DNA of 64,000 nt from the NCBI GenBank assembly GCA_050182275.1, contig JBFXCK010000007.1:1-64000 (forward strand). The letters run 5' to 3'. The notes beneath the pieces are model-generated. The model searched no databases. It saw only the letters and a program-made list of their open reading frames with translations, and was not told the DNA's origin. This stretch comes from JBFXCK01 sp050182275. GTDB lineage: Bacteria; Pseudomonadota; Alphaproteobacteria; SHNJ01. Below, one piece after another: positions 25,833-34,917 of this stretch (positions are counted from its first letter, which is position 1; each line of letters opens with the position of its first letter). The translations under genes and the position numbers were made by a program.

Positions 25833-27053
25833 TTATCTTTGAATCCCTGGATTTTGGCTCCCACGCGATAATTGCGGCGTTGTGCTGGGAGGAAGGTTGT
25901 AGAAGCTAATTGGCACCTGACGGCGGCGAATTAATTGATACATGCCATTATTCCGCCGATTTAGATTTACGCCTTCAGGAACAGGGTAACGCTCTAAGAA
26001 ATTGAGCAAAAGCTGGGTTTCACTTTGGCGCAAGGCGGTATTTGGCTGATGTAAAACGGCATAAAGCGAAAGCCGGTAAGCAGCATTCCAAGCGGCAGCC
26101 TGGTTTTGGCCTTGTAAGGAGTGATCGCTAATTCCATCTTCATAAAAATTGCGGGCTTTACCGGCGTCTTTACTGCAAGGAGCCCATATATCCGTCTGCA
26201 ATCTGCGGCCAAATTCGGTTAACACCCAGGGCGGCAATTGGAAGAGCAATTCTCCCATAGTCTTGCCCCCCTCTTGCCGGCGGAGCGCGATTTCTTGTTG
26301 TCTTGCTTGCGATGAAGCTTCGGTCACGCCAACAGCGCCAATAGGCCCGAAGAGATAAAGATAAAAATTGGTCAATCGTTCAAAATCTTCAGCGGTGCGA
26401 GCGGGGTTTTGCCGGGTGCATTCGAGAGCCACCTCAAGAATGCGCCTTTTTTCGTTTTCATCCCAGCGCGGCGAATAAAGGATTCCGGCTACCGCCGCGG
26501 CATAGGAGCTAGAGGTAAGGCAGAAATCGCGCTGAATAAAACTGCTTTTCAGCATATAACATGCGGCGGTTTTCAGGCGCCCGATTTCAGCAGGCTGTAA
26601 AAATTCGGCCGACTTTGCAACCCTTGCCTGATGCGCTTTTGTTGTTCCGGTGAGCGAACCAATATTTAACAGCGGCGCAAAAATTCCCCAATCAAAATGG
26701 CTTGGGGTGGGCCAAACGGCAAAAGCGGGATGCTCAAGAACAGCTTGCACCGCCACCTGCTGATGCGGCCCCGCCTCGCTGTTCCATATTAAGGCCCCTA
26801 ATAAAGATTGAAAAAAGGAACGGCAAAATTCCGGCGCTAGATTATCCGGCGCTGCCTCTAAAAGCTTGTTAAGCCAGCGCATAGCAGGGGCGATCAATTT
26901 GATCAGTTCGAAAGCTTCCGCACGGGTGAGAGGAGAGGCTTGCTCTAAAAGATGTTCAAAATCAACCAAAGTGCGCTGGCTTGGCAGGGCTAAATCTTTT
27001 AAATTTTTTACTTCGCCGGCCCAATCGACTTTGATTACGGATGCTTGGCTCAT
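25833..27053 (-). CDS. Hypothetical protein, 406 residues
   Basis: No family is recognised. The ATG at 27053 (MSQASVIKVDW) follows GAGGAGAGGGAT and a promoter; the reading frame is open 50 codons further upstream without support. The protein is soluble-looking and rich in short helices, reminiscent of helical-repeat scaffolds, with no signal peptide. The gene lies between the two copies of the 65-bp repeat and on the strand opposite to them, within the block that splits infC from rpmI. Confidence 0.6.
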   Translation of the reverse strand: MSQASVIKVDWAGEVKNLKDLALPSQRTLVDFEHLLEQASPLTRAEAFELIKLIAPAMRWLNKLLEAAPDNLAPEFCRSFFQSLLGALIWNSEAGPHQQVAVQAVLEHPAFAVWPTPSHFDWGIFAPLLNIGSLTGTTKAHQARVAKSAEFLQPAEIGRLKTAACYMLKSSFIQRDFCLTSSSYAAAVAGILYSPRWDENEKRRILEVALECTRQNPARTAEDFERLTNFYLYLFGPIGAVGVTEASSQARQQEIALRRQEGGKTMGELLFQLPPWVLTEFGRRLQTDIWAPCSKDAGKARNFYEDGISDHSLQGQNQAAAWNAAYRLSLYAVLHQPNTALRQSETQLLLNFLERYPVPEGVNLNRRNNGMYQLIRRRQVPISFYNLPPSTTPQLSRGSQNPGIQR

Positions 27054-27081
27054 ATCCCTCTCCTCTTGTTGTTGGGATGGG

Positions 27082-27109
27082 ATTATAGTAGAAACGGAGC
27101 AATTGTCTA
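27082..27109 (-). promoter_or_regulatory. Promoter of the 25833-27053 gene
   Basis: On the minus strand TAGACA (27109-27104), 16-base spacer, perfect TATAAT (27087-27082). The expected transcript start is about 20 bases before the ATG at 27053. Confidence 0.6.
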
Positions 27110-27171
27110 TATTAAGAATACAAAAAACGAGGGTACCCATAATTACCGCGGCGCGGCACCAAGAGCTGCCC

Positions 27172-27236
27172 GCAAAGCCTGAGGAGCGGAAATCGGATAT
27201 CAAAAGATGGCAAGCGGCCCTATTGGCTGAACGCCA
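27172..27236 (+). repeat. 65-bp direct repeat, copy 2
   Basis: 62 of 65 bases match copy 1. Most of the differences are conservative, and the reading frame is kept. Confidence 0.85.
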
Positions 27237-27255
27237 AGCCCGCCGTGTCGCTTAA
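27172..27255 (+). pseudogene. Remnant of a paralogue of the 25268 gene (C-terminal 27 codons)
   Basis: The frame reads AKPEERKSDIKRWQAALLAERQARRVA and then TAA at 27253-27255. It matches the last 27 residues of the 25268 product except at its final few residues. No matching upstream body is present and there is no start, so it is probably the tail of a lost gene copy, or a duplicated fragment. Its stop overlaps the stop region of the 27252 gene. Confidence 0.6.
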
Positions 27256-27455
27256 GCTTGCCGCGTGAATTCTCGCAGGCGCTGATAGGCAATCGCTGCG
27301 GAGGGAACAACTCTTAGAGTTTGTAAGCGTTGCAGCATGACAGTCGCAAGCCCGGCATCGGGCCCGCCTTCACGAATACGCTCTTGCAATATTTCTTCGG
27401 CGCATCGCCGCAAGCGGTGAAAACGGGCAAGGCGGATGGCTTCAACATTTATCAT
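27252..27455 (-). CDS. Hypothetical small protein, 67 residues
   Basis: I prefer the ATG at 27455 (MINVEAIRLARFHRLRRC), which follows GGAGGGGAACG; 27479 is a less likely alternative. The product is basic, helical, with no signal or membrane segment. No family is recognised. It begins 11 bases after the infC stop and on the same strand, so it is likely co-transcribed with thrS-infC. Confidence 0.5.
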   Translation of the reverse strand: MINVEAIRLARFHRLRRCAEEILQERIREGGPDAGLATVMLQRLQTLRVVPSAAIAYQRLREFTRQA

Positions 27456-27465
27456 CGTTCCCCTC

Positions 27466-28128
27466 CTACTTAGGCCCAATCAGCATCAAAACCTGGCTAC
27501 CTTCAAAGCGCGGGCCGGATTCGGTTTTGCCGAGTTCCGATAATTCGGTTTCGACTTTTTTCAAGACTTCCATGCCGATCGCCTGGTTGGCGGCTTCGCG
27601 GCCGCGAAAACGCATCGAAACTTTGACCTTATCGCCATCTTCCAAAAAACCTTTCATCTGCTTGATCTTAATGCCCAAATCATGCGGGTCGATCATGGGG
27701 CGCAGCTTGATTTCTTTGACGTCGATGGTTTTTTGTTTTTTGCGGGCTTCGGCTTTTTTCTTTTGTTCTTGATAGCGGTATTTGCCGTAATCCATGATTT
27801 TGCATACCGGCGGCGTCGCATCGGGCGAAACTTCGACCAAATCCAAACCGGCTTCCGCCGCTTTGGCAAGCGCTTCTTGAATGCCGATGACGCCCAACAT
27901 TTGCCCCTTGGCGTCGATCACGCGCACAGTGGCGGCTTGAATGAAACGGTTAATGCGGGGGCCGTCTGCGGCCGGCGCTTCTTCGCGCCGGTTGCGGTCA
28001 AAGCCGCCGCCGGGGCGCGGGCCGGCGCCCATCGGGCGGGGGCCGGCGGGACGCGGCCCAGAGAAACTTGAACTTCTAAAAGGCGGCCTAGAGGAAGGCG
28101 GCCGCGAGCCTGGGGGTCTGGTGTTAAT
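27466..28128 (-). CDS. infC: Translation initiation factor IF-3, ATT start
   Basis: IF-3 binds the 30S subunit and discriminates the start codon. The ATT at 28128 has AGGAG six bases upstream, whereas the TTG at 28134 directly abuts AGGAG with no spacing, so ATT is the likely start. An AUU start is the known autoregulatory feature of infC in E. coli. The product has 220 residues: a Pro/Arg-rich extension of about 50 residues (residues 3-55), the IF3-N domain (INRFIQAATVRVIDAKGQMLGVI...), a linker and the IF3-C domain. The thrS stop overlaps the SD. Confidence 0.92.
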   Translation of the reverse strand: MNTRPPGSRPPSSRPPFRSSSFSGPRPAGPRPMGAGPRPGGGFDRNRREEAPAADGPRINRFIQAATVRVIDAKGQMLGVIGIQEALAKAAEAGLDLVEVSPDATPPVCKIMDYGKYRYQEQKKKAEARKKQKTIDVKEIKLRPMIDPHDLGIKIKQMKGFLEDGDKVKVSMRFRGREAANQAIGMEVLKKVETELSELGKTESGPRFEGSQVLMLIGPK

Positions 28129-28137
28129 GGGCAACTC

Positions 28138-30093
28138 CTATTGTGGTTGAGGGGAATTGGGGGATGCGGCCTCGGCCTGTAATTTTTTAATGGCCTCGGA
28201 CAAAGGTAAAACTTCCTGCGCATTGCCGCCCAAACGGCGGAGCGCCACGGTGTTATTTTCGGCCTCTTTCTTGCCGACAACAAATAAATACGGAACCTTG
28301 GCTAAAGAATGTTCGCGGATTTTGTAATTCAAGGTTTCATTGCGGTAATCGGTCTCAATGCGCAAACCCGCTTGCTCTAATTGCTGTTTTACCTTTTCGC
28401 CGTAAGGCTCGACTTCGCTGACAATGGTGGTTACAACCGCCTGCACCGGCGCCAGCCATAGGGGGAAGTGCCCCGCATGCTGTTCAATGAGAATTCCGAT
28501 GAAACGCTCGAGCGATCCCAACACCGCGCGGTGCAGCATGACCGGATGATGCTTGGCGCCGTCTTCGCCGATATAAGAAGCATCGAGGCGTTCGGGCAAA
28601 ACAAAATCGACTTGCAGCGTGCCGCATTGCCAATCCCGGCCGATCGCATCGCGCAAAACAAATTCGAGCTTAGGCCCATAAAAAGCGCCCTCGCCCGGAT
28701 TCAGCGTATAGGGCCAGCCCGCCGCCTCGATTGAATTTTTCAAAGCGGCTTCGGCGCGGTCCCACACCTCATCGCTGCCGGCGCGCAAAGGCGGCCGGTC
28801 GGAAAATTTGACCTTAATATCGGTGAAACCGAAATCCTTATAGACATCGCGCAATAAATCGCAGAATTTCACGCTTTCTTCGGTGATTTGCTCGGGCGTG
28901 CAGAAAATATGCGCATCATCCTGTTTAAAGGCGCGCGTGCGCATAATGCCGTGGAGTGCGCCCGAGGCTTCGTTGCGGTGGCAGGAACCGAATTCAGCCA
29001 TGCGCAAGGGCAAATCGCGGTAGCTTTTCAAGCCTTGCTTGAAAATTTGCACATGGCAGGGGCAGTTCATCGGCTTGAGCGCGTAAATTTTTTCATCTTC
29101 CGTGACGGAGGTGAACATATTGGCGCGGAATTTTTCCCAGTGGCCCGAAGCTTCCCACAAAGAACGGTCAACCAATATAGGCGTATTGACTTCGACATAA
29201 TCTTGCTTGGCGATTTTTTGGCGGATGTAATTTTCGACAATGCGATATAACGTCCAGCCCTTGGGATGCCAGAAAATGCTGCCCGGCGCCTCTTCCTGCT
29301 GATGAAATAAATTCATCTCGCGGCCAAGCTTCCGGTGATCGCGCTTTTCGGCTTCTTCCAATTGGTTTAAATAGGCATCCAGCTGTTCCTGGCTGGTCCA
29401 GGCGGTGCCGTAAATCCGCTGCAATTGCGCCTTGGTATGATCGCCCCGCCAATAGGAGCCGGCGACTTTGGTGACCTTGAACGCCGTGCCTGCCGCCTTG
29501 GTCGAGGGCAAATGCGGCCCGCGGCATAAATCGATGAATTTGCCTTGGGAATAGGTGGTAATGGTTTGATCGGGCGGAATATCGGCGATGATTTCGGCTT
29601 TAAAATGCTCGCCCATATTTTTGAAAAACTTAATCGCCTCATCGCGCTGCCAAACTTTGCGTTCCAGCTTTTCGTCGCGCGCGACGATTTCCTTCATCCG
29701 CGCTTCGATTTTCATCAGGTCATCGGGCGTAAAGGGGGTTTCGCGGTAAAAATCGTAATAAAAGCCGTTTTCAATCGCCGGGCCGATCGTGACTTGGGTG
29801 CCGGGGAAAAGTTCCTGCACCGCTTCGGCCATGATGTGCGAGCAATCATGGCGGATGACTTCCAGCACAGCCGGGTCGTCGCGCTTGAGCAAAACCAAAT
29901 CGGCATCGCCCTCGAACGGGCGGTGCAAATCCCACAATTCGCCATTCACGCGCGCCAAGACAACCGCTTTGGCCAAGCCCTTGCTGATCGATTCGGCGAC
30001 GGTAAAGGGTGTTGCGCCCGATGCAACATTTTTCACCGCGCCGTCGGGCAATTTGATATTTAAGGAATTGGGCATAGATTTAGCGGCCTGCAT
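28138..30093 (-). CDS. thrS: Threonine-tRNA ligase
   Basis: ThrRS, 651 residues from ATG 30093 (or 645 from 30075). N-terminal TGS domain (about 7-65), editing domain with HxxxH ([11 protein letters not shown] near 100), catalytic class II core (motif 2 [26 protein letters not shown] zinc site; motif 3 [16 protein letters not shown]) and C-terminal anticodon-binding domain. The start is two bases after the stop of the glycosyltransferase upstream, so the LPS and translation genes may be co-transcribed. Confidence 0.97.
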   Translation of the reverse strand: MQAAKSMPNSLNIKLPDGAVKNVASGATPFTVAESISKGLAKAVVLARVNGELWDLHRPFEGDADLVLLKRDDPAVLEVIRHDCSHIMAEAVQELFPGTQVTIGPAIENGFYYDFYRETPFTPDDLMKIEARMKEIVARDEKLERKVWQRDEAIKFFKNMGEHFKAEIIADIPPDQTITTYSQGKFIDLCRGPHLPSTKAAGTAFKVTKVAGSYWRGDHTKAQLQRIYGTAWTSQEQLDAYLNQLEEAEKRDHRKLGREMNLFHQQEEAPGSIFWHPKGWTLYRIVENYIRQKIAKQDYVEVNTPILVDRSLWEASGHWEKFRANMFTSVTEDEKIYALKPMNCPCHVQIFKQGLKSYRDLPLRMAEFGSCHRNEASGALHGIMRTRAFKQDDAHIFCTPEQITEESVKFCDLLRDVYKDFGFTDIKVKFSDRPPLRAGSDEVWDRAEAALKNSIEAAGWPYTLNPGEGAFYGPKLEFVLRDAIGRDWQCGTLQVDFVLPERLDASYIGEDGAKHHPVMLHRAVLGSLERFIGILIEQHAGHFPLWLAPVQAVVTTIVSEVEPYGEKVKQQLEQAGLRIETDYRNETLNYKIREHSLAKVPYLFVVGKKEAENNTVALRRLGGNAQEVLPLSEAIKKLQAEAASPNSPQPQ

Positions 30094-30095
30094 TG

Positions 30096-31019
30096 TTAAG
30101 CAAGCAATTCTTGTAATTTTTTTATGACTCTGGCCACAGCTAAATCCTTTAAATTATTTTCGCGGAATATTTCCACTCTTCTTCCCCTTTGCCCGCAGCG
30201 GGCAGGATCGGAAGCGCGGGAGAACAAGGCAATAGTAGAACATCCCGCCAAAGATAGCAAATGCAAGGGGCCGGTGTCGTTGCCAAGGGCGGCTTTGGCG
30301 TTGCGCCCAAGCTCGGCCAATTGGGCATAAGAAGTCCGCCCCGCCAAAGAGCGTGCTTTAGGCGCTATTCTTATAATAGTATCAATGGCTTCTTGGTCGT
30401 CTTGGCCGCCTAAAAGCGCCATCGTATAACCCTGCCCGCTTAAAATTTTCGCCAGCTCGCCGTAATATTCCGCCGGCCAGCGCTTTTCGGGACGGTGCGA
30501 TGAACCGCCCGGCACCAGCAATATATAAGGTGGTTTTAAAGCAAAATGCGCAATATCCGCTTTCAGCCAGGATAAATCGGGCGGCGGCACAGTTGCGATT
30601 CCGGCCAGGCGCAATTGATCATGTAGGCGGTCAAGCGTATGCATTGAATGCCGCGCCGCCCCCAATTGCGGATGTGAACAGCCTTTGGCGATGCCCGACC
30701 ATTCCGGCTTTGGATTCGGCAATAGATGAAAATAAAAAGAAGAACGTTTGGAAGTTTGCAAATCATACACGCGCTTCCATTTGGCGCTGCGCAGCTTTTT
30801 TAGCAAAGGCCACCAGCGCAGGGGCTGAAAAATTTTGGCGCGGGCGTCGATCCACACTTCATCGATATAAGGGCAGGCGCTTGCCAAGCTTTCCATCGGC
30901 TTGGTGGTAAGCAAGGTGATCTTGGCCTTTGGATGATGCAGGCGGATAGAAGCCATTGCGCCCAAGCTTTGCACAAAGTCGCCAAGCGCGCCGTGCTTGA
31001 TGATGAGGATATTTTCCAT
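30096..31019 (-). CDS. Glycosyltransferase family 9 (LPS heptosyltransferase-like)
   Basis: The product has 307 residues. The N-terminus [36 protein letters not shown] is the family's first Rossmann fold; [20 protein letters not shown] and [21 protein letters not shown] near the C-terminus are the donor-binding region. GT9 enzymes transfer ADP-heptose to the LPS inner core or to related acceptors. The start overlaps the upstream GT4 stop by one base (TAATG). Confidence 0.9.
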   Translation of the reverse strand: MENILIIKHGALGDFVQSLGAMASIRLHHPKAKITLLTTKPMESLASACPYIDEVWIDARAKIFQPLRWWPLLKKLRSAKWKRVYDLQTSKRSSFYFHLLPNPKPEWSGIAKGCSHPQLGAARHSMHTLDRLHDQLRLAGIATVPPPDLSWLKADIAHFALKPPYILLVPGGSSHRPEKRWPAEYYGELAKILSGQGYTMALLGGQDDQEAIDTIIRIAPKARSLAGRTSYAQLAELGRNAKAALGNDTGPLHLLSLAGCSTIALFSRASDPARCGQRGRRVEIFRENNLKDLAVARVIKKLQELLA

Positions 31020-32209
31020 TAAGCCGCCGATGCCAGCTTGGCTCCTTGCAGCACTTCTTCATACACCGCCAATTCCCCCGCGGTCATGGTGTCGATGCTG
31101 AAATTCTGCTCCATATGTTTGCGCGCGGCAGCGGCCAGCGCATGGCGCTGGTCGGCGGATAAATGCAAAACTTCGCGCAAAGTGTTGGCCAGCGCTTCCG
31201 CATCTTTGGGCGCCACCAGCCATCCCGTTTTGCCGGGCAAAATAGTTTCGCGGGAACCGCCCAAATCGCTCGCAACAACCGGGCGGCCCATGGCCTGGGC
31301 TTCGACGGCGATGCGGCCAAAGGCCTCGGCCTTGGTGGCCGGGGAAACCACCACATCGGCCAGCATATAGGCGGCCGGCATATCGCGGCACATCGCCACG
31401 ATGCGCACTCTGCCGAGCAAACCCAAATTCTGAATCACGCGCTTTAATTCTTCCTGATACACCGCGCGGTTTTCTTCGGCGCCGACAAACAAGCAATAAA
31501 ATTCCTGATCGCCCAATTTCGCTAAGGCCTGCAGCAAAATTTTGTGGCCCTTCCAGCGGCTGAAACGGCCGGGCAGCATGATCACCGGCTTGCCGTCGGG
31601 CACGTGCCATTCCTGCGCCAGTTTCACCACGCGGTCGCGGTGGACTTTATCGGGGTTGAAAATATTTAAATCCACCCCGCGCGGCACGATGCGGATTTTG
31701 GCCGGATCGGCTTTATAAATTTCCTGAATATGATTTTCAATAAAGCGGGAAATGGCGATTACCTTTTCCCCGCCGGCCATCACTTTATTATACCAGCGCT
31801 TGAGGCTGCCTTTGCTGCCATGGGTGCCATGCCAGGAGCTGACCCAATGGCAGGAAGTATGGCCCTGTTTTTTTAATTTCTTTAAAGCCAGCTTCACGCT
31901 CCAAGCCGGCGCGCGGGAACGGGGGTGGATAATGTCAACCTGATGCTCTTGAATGATTTTGGTGATCGCCTTTGCATTCATTAAAATCGAACCGGGGCTT
32001 TTATGATGAAGCGGCAAAGTAATATGCACCCCGCCGATGCGCTCGATCTCCCTTGCCCATTTGCCGCCGGAAGAAGCGATGAGCGCCTTGCCGCCGGCAT
32101 TGATAATCGCACTTGCGGTTTCAAATACCCCGCGTTCCACCCCGCCGGAATTCAGCGCAGGCACTAATTGCAAAATGACGGGGGGTTTGGAAAAGCCGGA
32201 GAAAACCAT
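31019..32209 (-). CDS. Glycosyltransferase family 4
   Basis: The product has 396 residues, GT-B fold. The acceptor half begins VILQLVPALNSGGVERGVFETASAI, and the donor half has MLPGRFSRWKGHKILLQALAKL and the conserved EAFGRIAVEAQAMGRPVVASDLGGSRETI motif. It is probably an LPS core or O-chain sugar transferase; the sugar is unknown. It forms an overlapping pair with the GT9 gene. Confidence 0.92.
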   Translation of the reverse strand: MVFSGFSKPPVILQLVPALNSGGVERGVFETASAIINAGGKALIASSGGKWAREIERIGGVHITLPLHHKSPGSILMNAKAITKIIQEHQVDIIHPRSRAPAWSVKLALKKLKKQGHTSCHWVSSWHGTHGSKGSLKRWYNKVMAGGEKVIAISRFIENHIQEIYKADPAKIRIVPRGVDLNIFNPDKVHRDRVVKLAQEWHVPDGKPVIMLPGRFSRWKGHKILLQALAKLGDQEFYCLFVGAEENRAVYQEELKRVIQNLGLLGRVRIVAMCRDMPAAYMLADVVVSPATKAEAFGRIAVEAQAMGRPVVASDLGGSRETILPGKTGWLVAPKDAEALANTLREVLHLSADQRHALAAAARKHMEQNFSIDTMTAGELAVYEEVLQGAKLASAA

Positions 32210-32252
32210 GCCGCTTCTATAACAATTTTATGGCGGCTAAGCTAGAGCGGCG

Positions 32253-33380
32253 TTAATGGGGGCTGCGGCCGCCCTTAAAAATACCCATTAAGCGCGCCAC
32301 CGGACAACGGGAAGGCCGGGCATGCATGCCTAAGCGGCTTTTCAGCATGTCGGCGCTGCCGCCGCCCGTGCCGGAAGCTTGGCCCGCCAGCACTTCGGGC
32401 AAATGTTTTTTGACCGCTTGAAGATGAGCGCCACGGAATTGGCCCAAACGGTGGCGCAAAGTGGCGACGGCCTGGCGGAAACCTTCCGAAGGATGGCCTT
32501 CAGCCGCCGCTGCGAGCGTCTGGCCGCTTTCCGCCAAAGCACAAGCTTGCTCGAATCTTTGGTAGTCTTTTAAAGGATAGTAATCTTTGCGCGACCGAAC
32601 CTCCTCATAAAACCGCGTGGGCAAAGAAGCGCCATCCACCAGCACATCCAAGCACGGCATGGTTGCCGAATATAAACCGCTGGGGCCGGGATGGATGAGG
32701 GACGGCTCTTGGGGATCGGGGCGGGAAGCGAAGAAACCCCGGAAAGCGATAAAATCCTCGGCTTTTAATTTTTGATAAAAACCGCGCATTAACTCTACTA
32801 CCTGGCTGAACCCTAATAAAGCGCTTTCGGCTTGCTTTTCTTGATGCAGCTTAAGCGTTCCGTTGACCATGGCGGCGGGTTTTAAAATGCTTTCAAGGGC
32901 GGTTAAAATTCTTTGCATTTCGTCTTCGATCAAACGGTGGCCCAGATAAAAATCGGCCTCGGCGGAAGCCGTTTTGCCGGTGGAAAACACCCTAAGATCG
33001 GATGGCGGGTTGCTTAAAATAATATCTTCATAGGTAAGACATGCAGGGCGATTTGTTTTCTTGCCGGTATAAGCGGCAAGCTCTTTTAACCGCACGCCCG
33101 GAACCAATCCCATATAATATACAGCGGCCTGCGCCATCATGATATCAAGCCGGGCAACGCTTAAATCCGCTGGCGTCAATTTTTCCAAAGCACCGTGGGC
33201 CAAGATGGATAATTCGTCTAAAACCAGAATGGCCTTTTGCTTTGCTTGTTCATCCGCCCCGTTAATGATTCCTGGCAAATCCTCAATTATAAAAAAACTG
33301 AATGCGGCTAAGGGGCGGCGTAAAGCGAAAGGAGATCGCGAAATGCCGATAAAAAGTGAAGATGCGTCAACGGCTAACAT
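32253..33380 (-). CDS. Indoleamine 2,3-dioxygenase/PrnB-superfamily heme protein, copy A
   Basis: The product has 375 residues; the ATG at 33380 follows AGGA. From memory of human IDO, several stretches align: RPACLTYEDIILSNP with LPPILVYADCVLANW, DFYLGHRLIE with FFLVSLLVE, FRGFF (Arg214) with the substrate-carboxylate Arg of IDO, LDVLVDG, FRGAHLQAVKKHL (His319, proximal heme ligand position) and SGTGGGSADML. His148 stands where human IDO has Ser167, like the base of tryptophan dioxygenase. It therefore probably binds heme and an indole or tryptophan-like substrate; the reaction is unknown. It is divergent from the trpS operon and related to copy B (34887-36134). Confidence 0.7.
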   Translation of the reverse strand: MLAVDASSLFIGISRSPFALRRPLAAFSFFIIEDLPGIINGADEQAKQKAILVLDELSILAHGALEKLTPADLSVARLDIMMAQAAVYYMGLVPGVRLKELAAYTGKKTNRPACLTYEDIILSNPPSDLRVFSTGKTASAEADFYLGHRLIEDEMQRILTALESILKPAAMVNGTLKLHQEKQAESALLGFSQVVELMRGFYQKLKAEDFIAFRGFFASRPDPQEPSLIHPGPSGLYSATMPCLDVLVDGASLPTRFYEEVRSRKDYYPLKDYQRFEQACALAESGQTLAAAAEGHPSEGFRQAVATLRHRLGQFRGAHLQAVKKHLPEVLAGQASGTGGGSADMLKSRLGMHARPSRCPVARLMGIFKGGRSPH

Positions 33381-33691
33381 GATATTATTCCTACTCTGTC
33401 TGTTATATATTTCTGAGAGAAAATTTGGCTAAAGCCAATTTGTAATATCTTATAATGGCGCTTAGCGCCACCAGCTTAAAGCAGCTGTTTGTTTATTAAT
33501 AACAGATGTTAGGAATGTAAAAAGCATAGTATCTTTTTATGTTCTTAGTAGTCTTTTGTCAAGCTCTATCAACTATCACAATAAATATTAACCAATTTAA
33601 CCTTGTAAGTTGAGAAAGAAGCTATTAAAAATTCTTAGATATTGGCAGTTTCTATAAATATAAGTCTCAACAATTTTTGGACAGGTGTACT
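33381..33691. other. Divergent intergenic region with three consecutive hairpins
   Basis: No gene. Three small stems lie in a row: AAATT(T)GGCT/AGCCAATTT (33421-33441), TGGCGC-TTA-GCGCCA (33456-33470) and CAGCT/AGCTG (33472-33487). The rest is AT-rich with several possible promoters in each direction, including TTGACA on the minus strand at 33562-33557 and TATAAA at 33653-33658 on the plus strand. No T-box or repeated Trp codons are evident on inspection. Confidence 0.4.
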
Positions 33692-34852
33692 ATGGATATT
33701 AAAAAGCGTGTATTGACTGGCGATCGTCCCACAGGACGTTTGCATCTTGGTCATTATGTAGGAAGCTTAGCGAACCGTGTTAAATTCCAAGATGAATACG
33801 ACACCTACATATTAATTGCCGATCTGCATATGCTGACGACCAAACGCAGCAAAAGCGATATCCGTGAATCTTTGGGAAATACCCGCGGCATTATCTTAGA
33901 TTATATCGGTGCTGGAATTGATCCAACAAAAGTATGCATTTATTTGCAATCAGCAATTCCGGAAATGTACGAGCTCAATACCTTACTTCAAAATTTAGCA
34001 ACCGCTTCCCGTTTGGCTCGCCTGCCTAGCGTAAAAGAAATGGCTGCTGGATTAAAGGCCGCCAGCTCGGGAGCCAAAGACAAAGACTTAGCCACCGCTT
34101 CCGTCGCAGCCAGTCAAAATCAAAATGATATGGTAGATATGGATATCCCCTATAGCTTACTTGGATATCCGGTTTTGCAAGCAGCCGATATTCTAATTGC
34201 CCGCGCCGATATAGTTCCTGTAGGCAAAGACAATGTGCCCAATGTTGAATTCGCCCGGGAAGTAGCGCGCCGCTTTAATAGAGACTATGGCGAGGTTTTC
34301 CCTCTGCCTTTATCCGTAGTAGGAGAAGTACCTACTTTAGTCGGCACTGATGGCCAAGCCAAAATGAGCAAGTCCTTGAAAAATGCGATTATGCTTAATG
34401 ATGATCCTGCAACAGTCGCAGCTAGAGTCCGCAGTATGTACACCGACCCTTCCCGTATTCGTGCCGACATTCCGGGCCATGTCGAAGGAAATCCGGTTTT
34501 TCAGTATCATGATGCTTTTAATCCAAACAAATCAGAAGTTGATGATTTGAAAGAGCGCTATCTAGCAGGAAAAGTTTCGGATGGAGAGGTCAAAGAAAAA
34601 CTGACGATCGCCCTTAATAATTTCCTTGCCCCTGTCCGAGAAAGAATCGCAGTAGCCGAACGGGATCCCGGATATGTTGATGATATTGTTTATCAAGGCA
34701 CTTTAAGAATGCGCAAATTAGCGGAGGAAACTTTAGAGCTTGTCGGACAAGCAATGGGAGTTCGCTCGGTATGGAAAGATATCTCTCTTGCCGCCAGCGC
34801 AAGAACGGCCCGGTTAGTAGCAGCACGAACTCAAGAACGTGGCGGAAAATAA
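33692..34852 (+). CDS. trpS: Tryptophan-tRNA ligase
   Basis: The ATG at 33692 follows GGACAGG. The product has 386 residues, class I synthetase core with HLGH (18-21) and KMSKS (224-228), and the tryptophan-pocket region YPVLQAADILIARADIVPVGKDN. Compared with the usual 330-345-residue TrpRS it has an extra segment (about residues 118-150). It belongs to the longer bacterial TrpRS type as far as I recall, not the one usual beside murJ in alphaproteobacteria. The gene is AT-richer than its neighbours. It starts an operon with an IDO-like protein. Whether it is the sole TrpRS of the cell is unknown. Confidence 0.93.
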   Translation: MDIKKRVLTGDRPTGRLHLGHYVGSLANRVKFQDEYDTYILIADLHMLTTKRSKSDIRESLGNTRGIILDYIGAGIDPTKVCIYLQSAIPEMYELNTLLQNLATASRLARLPSVKEMAAGLKAASSGAKDKDLATASVAASQNQNDMVDMDIPYSLLGYPVLQAADILIARADIVPVGKDNVPNVEFAREVARRFNRDYGEVFPLPLSVVGEVPTLVGTDGQAKMSKSLKNAIMLNDDPATVAARVRSMYTDPSRIRADIPGHVEGNPVFQYHDAFNPNKSEVDDLKERYLAGKVSDGEVKEKLTIALNNFLAPVRERIAVAERDPGYVDDIVYQGTLRMRKLAEETLELVGQAMGVRSVWKDISLAASARTARLVAARTQERGGK

Positions 34853-34881
34853 AATTATTAATTTAAACTAAGAGGAATTTA

Positions 34882-34917
34882 ATGCGATGGAAACTCTTTT
34901 TTCGCCTGGAAATGTAA
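34882..34917 (+). CDS. Possible 11-codon upstream ORF overlapping the next start
   Basis: An ATG at 34882 has the better spacing to AGAGGA (34871-34876) than the gene's own ATG at 34887. It would encode MRWKLFFRLEM, including one Trp codon, and would stop inside the next gene. It may be a chance ATG or a small leader that affects translation of the IDO-like gene. Confidence 0.2.
   Translation: MRWKLFFRLEM

Noticed and set aside
26866..27255. A 129-codon plus-strand ORF ending in KPEERK...
   Set aside because: Only its last 28 codons have support (the repeated tail). The rest is antisense to the well-supported 25833-27053 gene, so it was reduced to a remnant.
33532..33546. A 15-base stretch (tctttttatgttctt) upstream of IDO-like copy A, found again at 49300-49314
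   Set aside because: Low-complexity A/T-rich sequence with a different distance to the -35 elements in the two places; chance is likely.
34882..34889. Choosing the ATG at 34882 as the start of IDO-like copy B
   Set aside because: It is out of frame with the gene and stops after 11 codons; the gene's frame begins at 34887.
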